NCBI GenBank assembly: GCA_000746015.1
Contig: JQKK01000003.1
Coordinates: 1-64,000, forward strand
Source: Lachnospiraceae bacterium MA2020
GTDB lineage: Bacteria; Bacillota; Clostridia; Lachnospirales; Lachnospiraceae
Length of the DNA stretch: 64,000 nucleotides
Direction of reading: 5' to 3'
The first letter of the stretch is position 1, and each line of letters begins with the position of its first letter. Both the position numbers and the translations under genes were made by a program. The notes under the pieces were generated by a model. It was not told the origin of the DNA. It worked only from the letters and a program-made list of their open reading frames with translations, and ran no database searches. Positions 1 through 7,957 of this stretch are shown here, piece by piece.

Positions 1-2
1 CA

Positions 3-158
3 GGTGCAGAAGAAGTAACTGTAAAAGAAGTAAGAAAAAGTATGCATAAGCAGCCGGCATGGGGAAAATACTATGACAGCATGCAAGTAGAGTTAAGTGC
101 AGAATTGAAGAAATGGATGAGCATAGGAATGCATAATTATATCTGGAAACTGTTCTAA
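3..158 (+). CDS. C-terminal end of an unrecognised protein (cut by window start)
   Basis: An open frame enters from the left edge and stops with TAA at 156-158, leaving 51 residues that end in HNYIWKLF. The visible part is helical-looking, with Lys/Glu and several aromatic residues, but has no motif I recognise. A small hairpin follows directly (166-183). Because the N-terminus is outside the window, neither family nor full length can be judged. That it is coding at all rests on frame continuity and typical codon use. Confidence 0.45.
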   Translation, partial: GAEEVTVKEVRKSMHKQPAWGKYYDSMQVELSAELKKWMSIGMHNYIWKLF

Positions 159-165
159 AGGAAAC

Positions 166-211
166 CAGAGGCTGACGCCTCTGCCCTTGAATAAAGTGCG
201 TCGGAACGCAC
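166..211. other. two short hairpins after the partial gene
   Basis: CAGAGGC-TGAC-GCCTCTG occupies 166-183 (7-bp perfect stem, tetraloop) and GTGCG-N6-CGCAC occupies 196-211. Neither is followed by a T-run, so a Rho-independent terminator is not well supported. They could be REP-like palindromes or RNA ends of the upstream transcript. Confidence 0.4.
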
Positions 212-219
212 AAATATCC

Positions 220-249
220 TTGAACTGTTATCTTATTAAGCAGTATAAT
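220..249 (+). promoter_or_regulatory. candidate sigma-A promoter
   Basis: TTGAAC at 220-225 and TATAAT at 244-249 are separated by 18 bp. The nearest downstream gene is the GNAT acetyltransferase at 502, which would give a leader of about 245 nt. The rest of 250-501 holds only a 30-bp repeat with a second extended -10 (341-370) and no convincing gene. Confidence 0.4.
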
Positions 250-340
250 GAGTAAGGTTTGAGCATCTAAACTGATCATAGGGTATAGTCTACCTTTCAA
301 ATCCTACAGTAAATTTACTCCGCCTTTTATGAAGAATGTT

Positions 341-370
341 GATTACAAGCTATTTTATAAATGCTATAAT
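341..370 (+). repeat. 30-bp repeat, copy 1, ending in extended -10 TGCTATAAT
   Basis: 27 of 30 positions match 2719-2748. Both copies end in TGCTATAAT and both lie 130-170 nt upstream of an accessory gene (502 and 2915). Copy 2 is also the 3' end of an Rpn-type gene remnant, so this copy may be a coding scar that happens to offer a promoter. Confidence 0.5.
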
Positions 371-501
371 CAAAGAAAATAAATGGGGTAATGTAGTGCC
401 TTTCTATAAGAATATTCAGAGCGAGGGGATTGTGTTATGGAAGGCAGCTTAAAAGAGCATAAGTAAGGAGAATAACTAGGAAAAATCATAGGAGAAATCA
501 T

Positions 502-1047
502 ATGAGATACAGTCAGAAGATAATTCTGAAAAACGGAAAAGAAGTATGGCTAAAAAATGGTGAGGCATCGGACGGAAGTGCTGTGTACGAGAATTTTAAT
601 GCTACTCACGCAGAAACGGATTATTTACTTTCATATCCTGATGAAAACAGCTATGATCCGGAGCAGGAAGCACAGTTTTTGGAAGAGAAAACTAAAAGCA
701 CTAATGAAATAGAGATCATTGCGTTAGTGGATGGCAAAGTCGTAGGAACTGCGGGAATAGAGGCAATAGGGACAAAGCACAAAGTAAAACATAGGGCAGA
801 ATTTGGAATAAGTATATTACGTGAATACTGGGGGATGGGGATTGGAAAGGCTCTTTTGACAGCTTGCATTCAATGTGCAAAAGATGCTGGATACCTTCAA
901 TTGGAATTAAATGTAGTAGCTGAAAACGAAAGGGCTGTCGCATTATATAGGAGTATGGGATTTGAGGAATTTGGGCGAAATCCAATTGGATTTAATTCGC
1001 GTACTAATGGATTTCAGGAATTGATTTATATGCTTCTGAGATTGTAA
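502..1047 (+). CDS. GNAT family N-acetyltransferase
   Basis: This 181-residue protein has the single-domain GNAT fold. An N-terminal strand region is followed by beta4 and the acetyl-CoA pyrophosphate loop, seen as REYWGMGIGKALL (the Q/RxxGxG/A signature), and then the beta5-alpha4 region ENERAVALYRSMGFEEFG typical of the C-terminus. It should transfer an acetyl group from acetyl-CoA to an amine in the cytosol. The substrate cannot be read from sequence. The start is supported by AGGAGAA seven bases upstream. It stands alone in a mosaic of unrelated accessory genes. Confidence 0.85.
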   Translation: MRYSQKIILKNGKEVWLKNGEASDGSAVYENFNATHAETDYLLSYPDENSYDPEQEAQFLEEKTKSTNEIEIIALVDGKVVGTAGIEAIGTKHKVKHRAEFGISILREYWGMGIGKALLTACIQCAKDAGYLQLELNVVAENERAVALYRSMGFEEFGRNPIGFNSRTNGFQELIYMLLRL

Positions 1048-1122
1048 ACAAATCTAGGATTGTAGATTACGCTACGATATCAAGTGCTTAGTTGAGAATT
1101 CAGATTTTGCAGGGAGTTAGTT

Positions 1123-1449
1123 ATGGGTGGAACTGTCATAGGCTTTTTTATTTGGACAATTGTTGGTGTTTCTATCATTGGTGTTGGAATAGGAGCTTTC
1201 TTTACGAAGAAGGTGGTTGGTTTTTGGGCAAATATGAAGCCAATCGAAGTAAAGGACATAAAAGGTTATAACAATGCAACAGGTAAGCTTTTAATTTCTT
1301 ATGGATTGATCTTTGTTGTGTTGGGGCTACCGTTATTATCAGGTCAGAATTCACCACTTATTTTATTGTCAGTACTGGGAGTAATGCTAGAAACAATAAT
1401 ATTAATGGCAGTTTATAGTTTATGTATTGAAAAGAAGTATAAGGAATAA
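1123..1449 (+). CDS. DUF3784 family membrane protein
   Basis: This 108-residue protein has three hydrophobic segments (about 6-27, 49-70 and 75-98). The pattern of a first helix, a polar KDIKGYNNATGK stretch and two further helices matches the DUF3784 family of small Firmicute membrane proteins, whose role is unknown. AGGGAG lies upstream of the ATG. The last 22 codons, plus about 20 bp of downstream sequence, are repeated at 3746-3830, so this locus took part in a rearrangement. Immediately downstream is a 19-codon GNAT stub. Confidence 0.7.
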   Translation: MGGTVIGFFIWTIVGVSIIGVGIGAFFTKKVVGFWANMKPIEVKDIKGYNNATGKLLISYGLIFVVLGLPLLSGQNSPLILLSVLGVMLETIILMAVYSLCIEKKYKE

Positions 1450-1465
1450 TATGGATGGGCTGATT

Positions 1466-1525
1466 ATGATAATAAGAAAAGCTGTAATTGATGATTTAGC
1501 TAGCCTATATGGACCAGTAATTTAG
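1466..1525 (+). pseudogene. N-terminal stub of a second GNAT acetyltransferase
   Basis: The 19 codons from ATG 1466 read MIIRKAVIDDLASLYGPVI and then TAG. The first 15 residues are a textbook GNAT N-terminus (strand, then DDL...L helix), but nothing follows. The downstream bases enter an inverted repeat (CCAGTAATT at 1514-1522 with AATTACTGG at 1533-1541). I read it as a truncated gene remnant. Confidence 0.45.
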
Positions 1526-1552
1526 AGCCCATAATTACTGGTGTTGAATGTC

Positions 1553-1598
1553 AACAAAGGGAGCACGTGTTGAATCTATAACAAGTGCTCCCTTTGTT
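1553..1598. terminator. bidirectional terminator
   Basis: A perfect 14-bp stem (1553-1566 with 1585-1598, arm AACAAAGGGAGCAC) sits between the convergent DUF3784 gene and the minus-strand gene ending at 1625. Both sides of the stem carry A/T runs in the arms. A second hairpin, 1514-1541, lies just upstream. Confidence 0.8.
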
Positions 1599-1624
1599 AT
1601 ACTTATTCTATGATGAAATGAAAA

Positions 1625-2497
1625 TCAAAGCTCATCAATAATTTCTTTTGCAGACTTCACAATATCCTTAGAAAATCCCTCTGTTATAAGCGTTTTCTGA
1701 GTTTCTCCACTCTTCAAACGCCTAATTGCAGTAGCTAATTCTGTAGCACCTTCAGCTTTGCCTTTTGCAATACCTGTGGATAATGCTGCATCTAATTCGG
1801 GTTTCATTAAAGTATTAAGGGCTTCACACATTTCAGGCACCTCCTTTAACTGTTTGAAAAGATTAGGGTTTTCAGCTAATGCTAACTGTATAACAGAGTC
1901 AGCATTTTCCTTATCGTCTTTATCGGACAGTTTATTGGCTGATAATACTAAACGTTCTCCAACTTCTCTACTCATCTTACTGGTAAGTGACTTGAGCCAC
2001 TCGTGTTCCTCCGCTCCGAGTCTGGAAGAAACGATAATTTGTGTCGGAAAAAGAGCCTTTATACCGGTGACGTAGTAAATACCGGGAAATTGTTCAGTTA
2101 CGACACAATTGTTATCCTTAAACCACTTTATCAGTTTGACAGGTGTTCCTTCATGAACGAGGGAAACTGTAAGATCATCAGCTTTTATACCGTCTGATGT
2201 AGGACTATTTGCCTTGTAAAGACAGGCATAAGCTAATGTTTTGAAATAAGCATCAATGTTCATAGTATCTTCGGGGGATTTATATTCAAAAATGTTATGT
2301 CCTCTGAAGATTTTGCCTATCTCGTTTTTGATGTTTGCAAACTGTAGTTTCTTAATTACAAGTAAATCAAGTTGTATTGGCTTAGTATTGAGGACTCGCT
2401 CTGAATCAAATGCCAAATCTTTTTTATTAGCTCTTAGCTCAAGCTTTACAGCGGCACAAAATGGCGGATGCCATTGGGTTTTCTCAAAATCACTCAT
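1625..2497 (-). CDS. PD-(D/E)XK-like (Rpn-related) hypothetical protein
   Basis: A 290-residue protein. The N-terminal third contains IQLDLLVIKK followed by HNIFEYKSPED. That is the D...ExK arrangement of PD-(D/E)XK nuclease-fold proteins, and the sequence resembles the large set of Lachnospiraceae proteins related to Rpn/transposase-associated nucleases. The C-terminus (about 225-290) is helical, with a short repeat-like AKGKAEGATELA segment often seen in that group. Nuclease activity is an inference from the motif. A further Rpn-type tail lies just upstream on the other strand (2605-2751), so this class has been recurrently active here. Confidence 0.6.
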   Translation of the reverse strand: MSDFEKTQWHPPFCAAVKLELRANKKDLAFDSERVLNTKPIQLDLLVIKKLQFANIKNEIGKIFRGHNIFEYKSPEDTMNIDAYFKTLAYACLYKANSPTSDGIKADDLTVSLVHEGTPVKLIKWFKDNNCVVTEQFPGIYYVTGIKALFPTQIIVSSRLGAEEHEWLKSLTSKMSREVGERLVLSANKLSDKDDKENADSVIQLALAENPNLFKQLKEVPEMCEALNTLMKPELDAALSTGIAKGKAEGATELATAIRRLKSGETQKTLITEGFSKDIVKSAKEIIDEL

Positions 2498-2604
2498 TTG
2501 TTTAATGTCTTTCTCTTATGTTGATTTCATTTTATCATTATTGGAGCAATGATACAACGGGAAAAATATAGAGAAAAAGCATCTGAAAAAGCATCGTGTT
2601 ACTT

Positions 2605-2751
2605 TACATACATATAATTTATGTGAATGGCAAATATCGAGGAGATGATGCGTTTGGAAAGCTTGCACATGATTTTAATTGCAAGAAATCCAATAATATG
2701 TATTATAAGCCGTTTGCTGATTACAAGACATTTTATAGATGCTATAATTAA
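2605..2751 (+). pseudogene. 3' remnant of an Rpn-family nuclease/transposase-like gene
   Basis: An open 48-codon stretch without a start contains IIYVNGKYRGDDAFGKLAHD, then NNMYYKPFADYK, and then TAA at 2749-2751. The IIYVNGKY...GD..GKL.HDF...MYY..LAD pattern is the conserved C-terminal core of Lachnospiraceae Rpn/PD-(D/E)XK transposase-like proteins. The catalytic half is missing. Its last 30 bp are the second copy of the repeat at 341-370. The rest of 2498-2914 holds no intact gene. A 36-codon open frame at 2792-2902 directly before the next gene is probably also a scar. Confidence 0.55.
2719..2748 (+). repeat. 30-bp repeat, copy 2, with extended -10 TGCTATAAT
   Basis: Matches 341-370 at 27 of 30 positions. 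TGCTATAAT (2740-2748) is a plausible extended -10 for the GIY-YIG gene at 2915. The repeat coincides with the end of the Rpn-type remnant. Confidence 0.5.
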
Positions 2752-2914
2752 TAAGAATACAGATAGCATGGAATATTAAAAACATATTGAGATGATTGAG
2801 CTTCAGCGCAGAATTAGATTAATACTGATGAACAATATAGGTATAACTTTGAAGAATTATGCTGTTTCAGCTGATAAGTTGCAAGCAGCATTTAGATATT
2901 AGGAAGGTAGCATT

Positions 2915-3745
2915 ATGTATGGTAAATCTATTGAATTATTTCTTGTAAATGGTACAGCGGAAAGCTTAACAACAGCAGAACTGTCAAATTGGAATGGAAA
3001 AGCAATCAAGATTCCACGTACTGAGGTATCTACATGTGATAGAGATGATATTAAAGGTGTGGGAGTTTATTTCCTTTTCTGCAAAGAAGAGGATGGTGGA
3101 GATTCTGTTTATATTGGCGAGGCTGAGAATGTTCTTGAAAGATTGAAGCAGCATTTGAGAGATTTTCAATCTGATAAAGAAGATTACTATTGGAATACTG
3201 CGGTCACATTTATTGGGAGCGCTCTTAACAAAGCACATATTCGTTATCTTGAAGATAGATTGGTTAAGATTGCTCGTGAATGTGGGCGTTATAAGGTCCT
3301 TACAAAGAACACTTATGGAAAAACAGTATTGAAAGAATCTCAGATTGCGTCCATGGAAGAGTTTACCGATAACATAAAGATTCTCATTGAAACGCTTGGT
3401 TATAACGTGCTTACAGCTACTCCACAGGCAGCAGATGATACTAAATATCTCTTTTGCAAGGGTTCTGGTGCAGAAGCCAAAGGGTTTATAAGTGCTGGTG
3501 GAATTACCGTTCTTAGAGGTTCCAAAGTTTCGGATGGAATAGCACCATCTTTTGAAACAAGAAGTAAGTCGTATTTTAGATTACGACTGCAATTGGAGAG
3601 AGACGGAACAATAGTTGATAGATTGTTTCAGCGTGATTATGAATTCAACGCTCCTTCAGCAGCTTCCGCGGTAGTAATGGGGCATGCATCCAATGGTAAA
3701 GTTGATTGGAAGGATGAAAATGGAGTTAGATTAAAGGATTTATAA
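2915..3745 (+). CDS. GIY-YIG nuclease domain protein with DUF4357
   Basis: 276 residues. The GIY-YIG core begins at about residue 48 (GVYFLFCKEED), continues with SVYIGEAENVLERLKQHL, where VYIG is the YIG half and the Arg in ERL is the usual catalytic Arg, and includes a family Glu in YLEDRLV. The C-terminus (about 205-276) matches DUF4357: hydrophobic strands with VDRLFQRDY and an ending of ENGVRLKDL. Such proteins are predicted DNA nucleases and are common next to restriction or defence genes. AGGAAGG precedes the ATG. Its TAA abuts a duplicated DUF3784 tail that starts at the next base. The PLD-helicase gene follows 101 bp later on the same strand. Confidence 0.8.
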   Translation: MYGKSIELFLVNGTAESLTTAELSNWNGKAIKIPRTEVSTCDRDDIKGVGVYFLFCKEEDGGDSVYIGEAENVLERLKQHLRDFQSDKEDYYWNTAVTFIGSALNKAHIRYLEDRLVKIARECGRYKVLTKNTYGKTVLKESQIASMEEFTDNIKILIETLGYNVLTATPQAADDTKYLFCKGSGAEAKGFISAGGITVLRGSKVSDGIAPSFETRSKSYFRLRLQLERDGTIVDRLFQRDYEFNAPSAASAVVMGHASNGKVDWKDENGVRLKDL

Positions 3746-3830
3746 ATGCTAGAAACAATAGTACTAATGGCAGTTTATAGTTTATGTATAGAAAAGAAGT
3801 ATAGGGAATAATAGGGATGGCCTGATTACG
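3746..3830 (+). repeat. duplicate of the DUF3784 3' end
   Basis: Bases 3746-3811 encode a 21-residue copy of the DUF3784 C-terminus (starting MLETIVLMAVYSLCIEKKY), and the match continues to about 3830. The source is 1384-1468, about nine bases in ten identical. The two copies are direct repeats 2362 bp apart that bracket the PD-(D/E)XK-like gene and the GIY-YIG gene. Confidence 0.8.
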
Positions 3831-3846
3831 AAAGGGCAATAATATA

Positions 3847-6822
3847 ATGTCAAACATCGAAGAATTAAAACGCGGCCTCGAGACAGCATACATTAACGGG
3901 TCTGTTGCATCTGAAATCAAGTATAGACCGCAGTTTGTTTCTAATAATTACAAAGAAGGAAAGAAGGTTCTCTCATCTATTGAAGATGAGCTTTTGAGAT
4001 GTGATAAGTTTCAGATAAGTGTAGCTTTTATAACAATGGGAGGTATTACTCCTTTGTTGCAAACTCTTCAGGAGCTTGAGAGAAAAGGTGTACCTGGCGA
4101 AATTCTTACAACAAATTATTTGAACTTTAGTGATCCAAAGGCAATAAAGAAGCTTAATGAATTAAAAAATATTAAGCTTAAAATGTATGATGTAGAGGCA
4201 GCAGAAGAGGGCTTTCATACTAAAGGATATATTTTCAAGAAAGATGAGATTTATAGAATTATCATTGGCAGTTCTAATATTACGAGTGCCGCACTTACAC
4301 ACAATAAAGAATGGAATACTAAGATAGTTTCTACTACAGAGGGTGAAGAGGCTATTGAGATTCTTAATGAGTATAACGACTTATGGAATTCAAAATATGC
4401 TTTAAGTTTCGATGATTTTTATGAGAATTACAAGACTAAATATGAAATCATAAAAAAGCAGCGTGCAGCGGCTAAACAGGATAATACTATTGAACTTGAA
4501 AAGTATAATTTAAAGCCTAACAGCATGCAGGTTGGATTTATTACAAACCTTAAAAAGATTGTAGACTCAGGAGAGGATAGGGCCTTACTTATTTCTGCAA
4601 CAGGAACAGGTAAGACTTATGCTTCTGCTTTTGCCATGCGTGAACTTGGATTTAAGAGAGTACTCTTTTTGGTTCATAGAGGTCAGTTAGCAAGGCAGAC
4701 TAAGAAATCATATTCACGCGTCTTTGATGGTAAGATTAGTATGGGACTGGCCGGAGCTGGCAATGATGAATATGATAAGGATTACATATTTGCCACTGTT
4801 CAGACATTAAGCCGAGATGAGCACCTGTGTAAATTTGCAGTAGATCATTTTGATTGTATTGTGTTGGACGAAGCTCATCATGTTCCGGCTGATACATATC
4901 AGAAGATAATGAATCATTTCAAACCTAAGCTCTGGCTTGGAATGACCGCTACGCCTGACAAGAGAGATGACAATATCGAAGGAAGAAATGTCTATGAGAT
5001 ATTTAATCATCAGATAGCATATGAGATCAGATTACAGCAGGCTATGGAAGAGGACTTATTATGCCCATTCCATTATTTTGGAATTAATGATATTTCTATC
5101 GATTCAGATGAATTTATTGATAGGGCTGATTTTTCAATGCTTACATCGGACGAAAGAGTAAAGCACATAGTTGAGCAGGCAAACTATTTTGGACATAGCG
5201 GAGAACGTGTTAAGGGGCTCATTTTCTGCAGCAGTATAAAAGAATCTGAAGTTCTGTCAGATAAATTTAATCAGACTATAAATCCTGAAACAGGAAAAAA
5301 GTACAGAACAATAGCTTTGAATGGAAGTGCGAATGAGGAACAAAGAGCTGATGCTTTTGAAAGACTGGCTATGGATGAGACTGAAGATGGTTTAGAACTA
5401 TTAGATTATATTTTTTCAGTTGAAATACTTAATGAGGGTGTTGATATTATAGAAGTTAACCAAGTCATTATGCTTCGTCCTACACAATCGCCTATAGTTT
5501 TTATACAGCAGTTAGGCAGAGGTCTTAGAAAGGCTGATGGGAAAGAGTACGTTGTAATTCTTGATTTTATTGGCAATTACAATAATAATTTCATGATTCC
5601 AATTGCACTTTCGGGAGATAGGACATACAACAAGGATAATATAAGACGCTACATTCTTGAAGGTGTGCGTGTTATACCAGGTGCATCAACAGTCCATTTT
5701 GATGAGATTAGTAGAAAGAAGATTTTTTCTTCTATTGATAATGCCAATTTTAGCGATATTAAGCTTATCAGAGAAAATTACACCAATCTTAAGAATAAAC
5801 TGGGAAGGATACCTCGTCTTACTGATTTTGATGAACACGGTGAGATGGATGTACTTCGCATATTTGATAATAAAAGTCTGGGATCTTACTATAAATTCTT
5901 GGTGAAATATGAGAAGGACTATAAGATTCGTCTGTCTGAAGATGAAGAGAAGATGGTTGAATTTATATCTGTGAAGCTGGCGAATGGTAAACGTATCCAG
6001 GAACTGCAGCTTTTAAAGAGAATTCTTGCGTATTCAAAAGGTCTTTCAAAAATGGGTTTGTTTTCAGCACTATCGAAGGATCTGGAAAATGAATACTCAA
6101 AAACTATGGATACTAATCAGCGTAAGAACATTGTAAATGTAATGACCAATAAATTCCCTGCCGGTTCTAATAAGAAAACTTATTCATCATGTATATTTAT
6201 TGAGAAGAATGACCAGGACTACATACCAACCAATACATTGCTACAGATGCTGAGTAATGATGATTTTTACAATGTTATTGAGGAGTTGGTAGAATTTGGT
6301 ATTTCCCGTTTTAAGCAGAATTATAGCGATTCTTATGAAAAGACGGATTTAGTACTGTATCAGAAGTATACTTATGAAGATGTTTGCAGGCTTTTGAACT
6401 GGGAGTCAAATGAAGTGCCTTTAAATATTGGTGGATATAAATTTGATAAGAAAACCAAAACTTTTCCGGTATTTATAAACTATGAAAAGGCTGATGATAT
6501 CAGTGATACTACAAAGTACGAAGATCATTTCACAAGCAATCGATCTCTGATAGCCATATCAAAATCGGGCAGAAGTTTAACATCGGAGGATGTTCAGAAT
6601 TTCCTAAAATCAGAAGAAAGAGGAATTCAGGTAGAGCTCTTTGTCAGAAAGAATAAAGATGATAAGGTTTCAAAGGAATTCTATTATCTTGGACATATGA
6701 AGGCAACTGGGCAGGCAAGGGAATTTGTGATGGCCAATACTGATAAAACTGCTGTAGAAATTGAATGGCGTCTGGATAAGCCAGTCAGGGAAGATATATA
6801 TGAGTATCTGCTCAATGAATAG
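3847..6822 (+). CDS. PLD-like nuclease / DEAD-box helicase / DUF3427 protein
   Basis: 991 residues in three parts. The N-terminus (about 30-200) is a phospholipase-D-like nuclease domain with HTKGYIF at about 123 and a downstream GSSNIT, the HxK...GSxN signature. Next comes an SF2 helicase: Walker A SATGTGKT at about 249, DEAHH at about 340, TATP at about 366, and motif VI QQLGRGLRK at about 553. The C-terminus (about 690-985) matches DUF3427. These proteins are predicted ATP-driven DNA-processing nucleases, found in accessory and defence loci. The gene is co-directional with the GIY-YIG gene, and Nudix follows 13 bp after the stop. All key motifs look intact. Confidence 0.85.
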   Translation: MSNIEELKRGLETAYINGSVASEIKYRPQFVSNNYKEGKKVLSSIEDELLRCDKFQISVAFITMGGITPLLQTLQELERKGVPGEILTTNYLNFSDPKAIKKLNELKNIKLKMYDVEAAEEGFHTKGYIFKKDEIYRIIIGSSNITSAALTHNKEWNTKIVSTTEGEEAIEILNEYNDLWNSKYALSFDDFYENYKTKYEIIKKQRAAAKQDNTIELEKYNLKPNSMQVGFITNLKKIVDSGEDRALLISATGTGKTYASAFAMRELGFKRVLFLVHRGQLARQTKKSYSRVFDGKISMGLAGAGNDEYDKDYIFATVQTLSRDEHLCKFAVDHFDCIVLDEAHHVPADTYQKIMNHFKPKLWLGMTATPDKRDDNIEGRNVYEIFNHQIAYEIRLQQAMEEDLLCPFHYFGINDISIDSDEFIDRADFSMLTSDERVKHIVEQANYFGHSGERVKGLIFCSSIKESEVLSDKFNQTINPETGKKYRTIALNGSANEEQRADAFERLAMDETEDGLELLDYIFSVEILNEGVDIIEVNQVIMLRPTQSPIVFIQQLGRGLRKADGKEYVVILDFIGNYNNNFMIPIALSGDRTYNKDNIRRYILEGVRVIPGASTVHFDEISRKKIFSSIDNANFSDIKLIRENYTNLKNKLGRIPRLTDFDEHGEMDVLRIFDNKSLGSYYKFLVKYEKDYKIRLSEDEEKMVEFISVKLANGKRIQELQLLKRILAYSKGLSKMGLFSALSKDLENEYSKTMDTNQRKNIVNVMTNKFPAGSNKKTYSSCIFIEKNDQDYIPTNTLLQMLSNDDFYNVIEELVEFGISRFKQNYSDSYEKTDLVLYQKYTYEDVCRLLNWESNEVPLNIGGYKFDKKTKTFPVFINYEKADDISDTTKYEDHFTSNRSLIAISKSGRSLTSEDVQNFLKSEERGIQVELFVRKNKDDKVSKEFYYLGHMKATGQAREFVMANTDKTAVEIEWRLDKPVREDIYEYLLNE

Positions 6823-6835
6823 GAGATATTTTTTT

Positions 6836-7237
6836 ATGAAAACAGTTAAGGTAGTCGCAGCGGTGATTTGCGACACTATTGAAGAGAAGAATAAGATTTT
6901 TGCAACTGCCAGAGGATATGGTGATTTAAAAGGTGGCTGGGAATTTCCAGGAGGAAAGGTTGAAGCCGGTGAGACTTCGGAGCAGGCTCTTATAAGAGAG
7001 ATTCAGGAAGAACTTGATACTATTATCGAGGTTGGTCCTTTCATTGATACTATTGAGTATGATTATCCGACATTTCATCTTTCTATGGATTGCTTCTACT
7101 GTGAAGTTAAGGAAGGTAATTTAGAGCTGAAAGAGGCTGAGGCAGCCAAGTGGCTCACCAGGGATGATATTGATGACGTAAACTGGCTTCCGGCAGATGT
7201 TACACTTATTGAGAAGATTAAAGGTGATATGAGATAA
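6836..7237 (+). CDS. Nudix hydrolase, (d)NTP pyrophosphohydrolase type
   Basis: 133 residues with a full Nudix box, GGKVEAGE...REIQEEL (GX5EX7REUXEE), so metal-dependent cleavage of a nucleoside diphosphate linkage is expected. The WEFPGGKVE context is typical of MutT-like enzymes that hydrolyse damaged or non-canonical NTPs. The start is the ATG at 6836, preceded by AGGAGATATT. An upstream in-frame codon at 6761 would overlap the helicase and has no ribosome site. The 13-bp gap to the helicase implies co-translation. A second, deleted helicase-Nudix copy survives at 8377-8501, which argues that the two genes travel as a unit. Confidence 0.85.
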   Translation: MKTVKVVAAVICDTIEEKNKIFATARGYGDLKGGWEFPGGKVEAGETSEQALIREIQEELDTIIEVGPFIDTIEYDYPTFHLSMDCFYCEVKEGNLELKEAEAAKWLTRDDIDDVNWLPADVTLIEKIKGDMR

Positions 7238-7276
7238 GCAAAGCATGTGAATCGGCATTTGTGAGGATGATGAAAA

Positions 7277-7927
7277 ATGAACTATAAGGTAATTGAAAGA
7301 GAAACTTATTATAGAAAGGGTGTGTTTCGTCACTTCTCGGAAGATTGTAAATGCTCGACATCAATGACGGCAAGAATAGATGTCACGGAGCTCGCCGCAT
7401 ACTCCAAGAAAACGGGGACAAAGTTTTATATCAACTTTCTTTATATTCTTTCAAAAGTTTTGAATTCACGTGAAGATTACAGAATGGGGTATCTTTGGCA
7501 GACAGATGAACTGATCTGTTATGATGTTATAAATCCTACACAGTATGTTTTTCACGAAGATACTGAAACGTGTACACCTGTATATACTGAATATAATGAG
7601 GATTATAAGAAGTTTTATGCGGCAGCTTTAATAGATATAGAAGAGGCAAAGAAGACTCGTGAATATGGCTTGGATATGGAAAATCATCCGAACTGGTTTG
7701 ATGCATCCTTTATATCATGGTTGTCATATGATTCACTTAATATTGAATTACCGGACGGACATCTTTTCTTTGCTCCGATTATTAATTGGGGAAAATATAG
7801 AGAAGAGAGCGGCAGACTTGTCATGCCGGTCACTGTTCGATTGAATCATGCTATCGCGGATGGTTATCTGGTTGCGAATGTATTCCGCTTATTGGAACAG
7901 GAGATTAAGTTGTTTGTTGAGTTATGA
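7277..7927 (+). CDS. chloramphenicol acetyltransferase-type (CatA family) acyltransferase
   Basis: 216 residues, the usual length of a type A CAT trimer subunit. The catalytic region reads LNHAIADGYLVANVF, matching the family HxxxDG with the active-site His at about 192. The N-terminal YRKGVFRHF and the central NYLP-like strand region also fit. Acetyl-CoA-dependent O-acetylation is expected. Whether chloramphenicol is the substrate cannot be told, because many chromosomal Clostridia homologues do not confer resistance. It follows the Nudix gene by 39 bp and precedes the deformylase-like gene by 30 bp, so one transcript is plausible. Confidence 0.8.
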   Translation: MNYKVIERETYYRKGVFRHFSEDCKCSTSMTARIDVTELAAYSKKTGTKFYINFLYILSKVLNSREDYRMGYLWQTDELICYDVINPTQYVFHEDTETCTPVYTEYNEDYKKFYAAALIDIEEAKKTREYGLDMENHPNWFDASFISWLSYDSLNIELPDGHLFFAPIINWGKYREESGRLVMPVTVRLNHAIADGYLVANVFRLLEQEIKLFVEL

Positions 7928-7957
7928 TCATTAAATAAAGTTTTTAAGGGAGAACCA

